Positions 5,651-5,875 of a DNA stretch of 5,875 bases are shown piece after piece. The stretch is from contig JAEZXM010000098.1 of NCBI GenBank assembly GCA_023419875.1, positions 1 to 5,875 on the forward strand. The letters run 5' to 3'. The stretch is from Pseudomonadota bacterium. GTDB lineage: Bacteria > Myxococcota > Myxococcia > Myxococcales > Anaeromyxobacteraceae. A program made the position numbers and the translations under genes. The notes under the pieces were generated by a model that was not told the DNA's origin, did not search any database, and saw only the letters and a program-made list of their open reading frames with translations. Position 1 is the stretch's first letter, and each line of letters opens with the position of its first letter.

Positions 5651-5875
5651 CGCTCCCGGGCGCCCTCTCCGGCGCGGCGGAAGGTGGCCGGCGGTGGCAC
5701 GCGCCGGCCGCGGTCCTCGCGCTGGAGCTGTCGGTGCTGTCGCTGCTGCTCGAGTTCCCCACCTCCGGCACCGCCGTCGAGCTCGCCGCGTTCGCGCGCC
5801 TGCTCCTGCCGGTGCTGATCGCCGCCGGCGCGGTCCACCTCGTCATGACACGCGACCCCGCGCGGACGCCCGAGC
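5647..5875 (+). CDS. Probable exosortase (XrtE-like), N-terminal fragment
   Basis: An open frame of 76 codons running off the window end. It starts at TTG 5647, which overlaps the stop of the CTERM gene as TTGA. No ATG, GTG or other TTG lies in frame just upstream, and the first in-frame GTG (codon 30) falls inside a membrane segment. The translation has two hydrophobic helices, about residues 19-36 (PAAVLALELSVLSLLLEF) and 46-67 (LAAFARLLLPVLIAAGAVHL), after a basic RRWH, as expected of a polytopic inner-membrane enzyme. Position directly after a VPEFD-CTERM substrate, and the resemblance of the ALELSVLSLLLEF segment to my memory of exosortase E/protease N-termini, make an exosortase the best guess. 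The catalytic Cys, Arg and His would lie beyond the window and cannot be checked. It could instead be another membrane protein. No good ribosome site is visible, which fits translation by coupling. Confidence 0.6.
   Translation, partial: MTLPGALSGAAEGGRRWHAPAAVLALELSVLSLLLEFPTSGTAVELAAFARLLLPVLIAAGAVHLVMTRDPARTPE

Overview
The window is very GC-rich DNA (roughly 70% G+C by eye, with G or C in nearly every third codon position). All supported genes lie on the + strand and are closely packed. Codon bias, gene content and the outer-membrane genes suggest a Gram-negative soil-type deltaproteobacterial/Myxococcota organism, perhaps Anaeromyxobacter-like. This assignment is inference; there is no rRNA or other marker gene to confirm it.

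Layout: (1) 1-210, an upstream region with no convincing gene. (2) 211-1041, a secreted SGNH/GDSL-like hydrolase. (3) 1060-2124, a GNAT-type acyltransferase with a second C-terminal half. (4) 2151-3332, a family-4 glycosyltransferase. (5) 3391-4011, a short polysaccharide-export (OPX) lipoprotein. (6) 4015-5223, an outer-membrane beta-barrel-like protein starting 3 bases after gene 5. (7) 5220-5294, a 24-codon open frame starting in an ATGA overlap with gene 6, probably a truncated gene start. (8) 5246-5380, a leader of different base composition with small hairpins. (9) 5381-5650, an 89-residue secreted peptide with an exosortase-type (VPEFD-CTERM) C-terminal sorting tail. (10) 5647 to the window end, the N-terminus of a membrane protein that starts on a TTGA overlap and is probably the cognate exosortase.

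Genes 2-6 read as part of an extracellular polysaccharide locus: sugar transfer (GT4), acyl modification or trimming (GNAT, SGNH), and export across the outer membrane. The export pair resembles the Myxococcus xanthus EpsY/EpsX arrangement, in which a short OPX protein without its own membrane-spanning part works with a separate beta-barrel. Genes 9-10 look like a self-contained protein-sorting pair: one tiny Arg/Asp-rich substrate and the membrane transpeptidase-like enzyme that would process its tail. Exosortases often sit beside polysaccharide genes, so the two halves fit together.

The most interesting part is 5220-5875. It holds a broken operon junction, a distinctive leader, and a sorting substrate whose mature part is only about 34 residues, immediately followed by its presumed exosortase.
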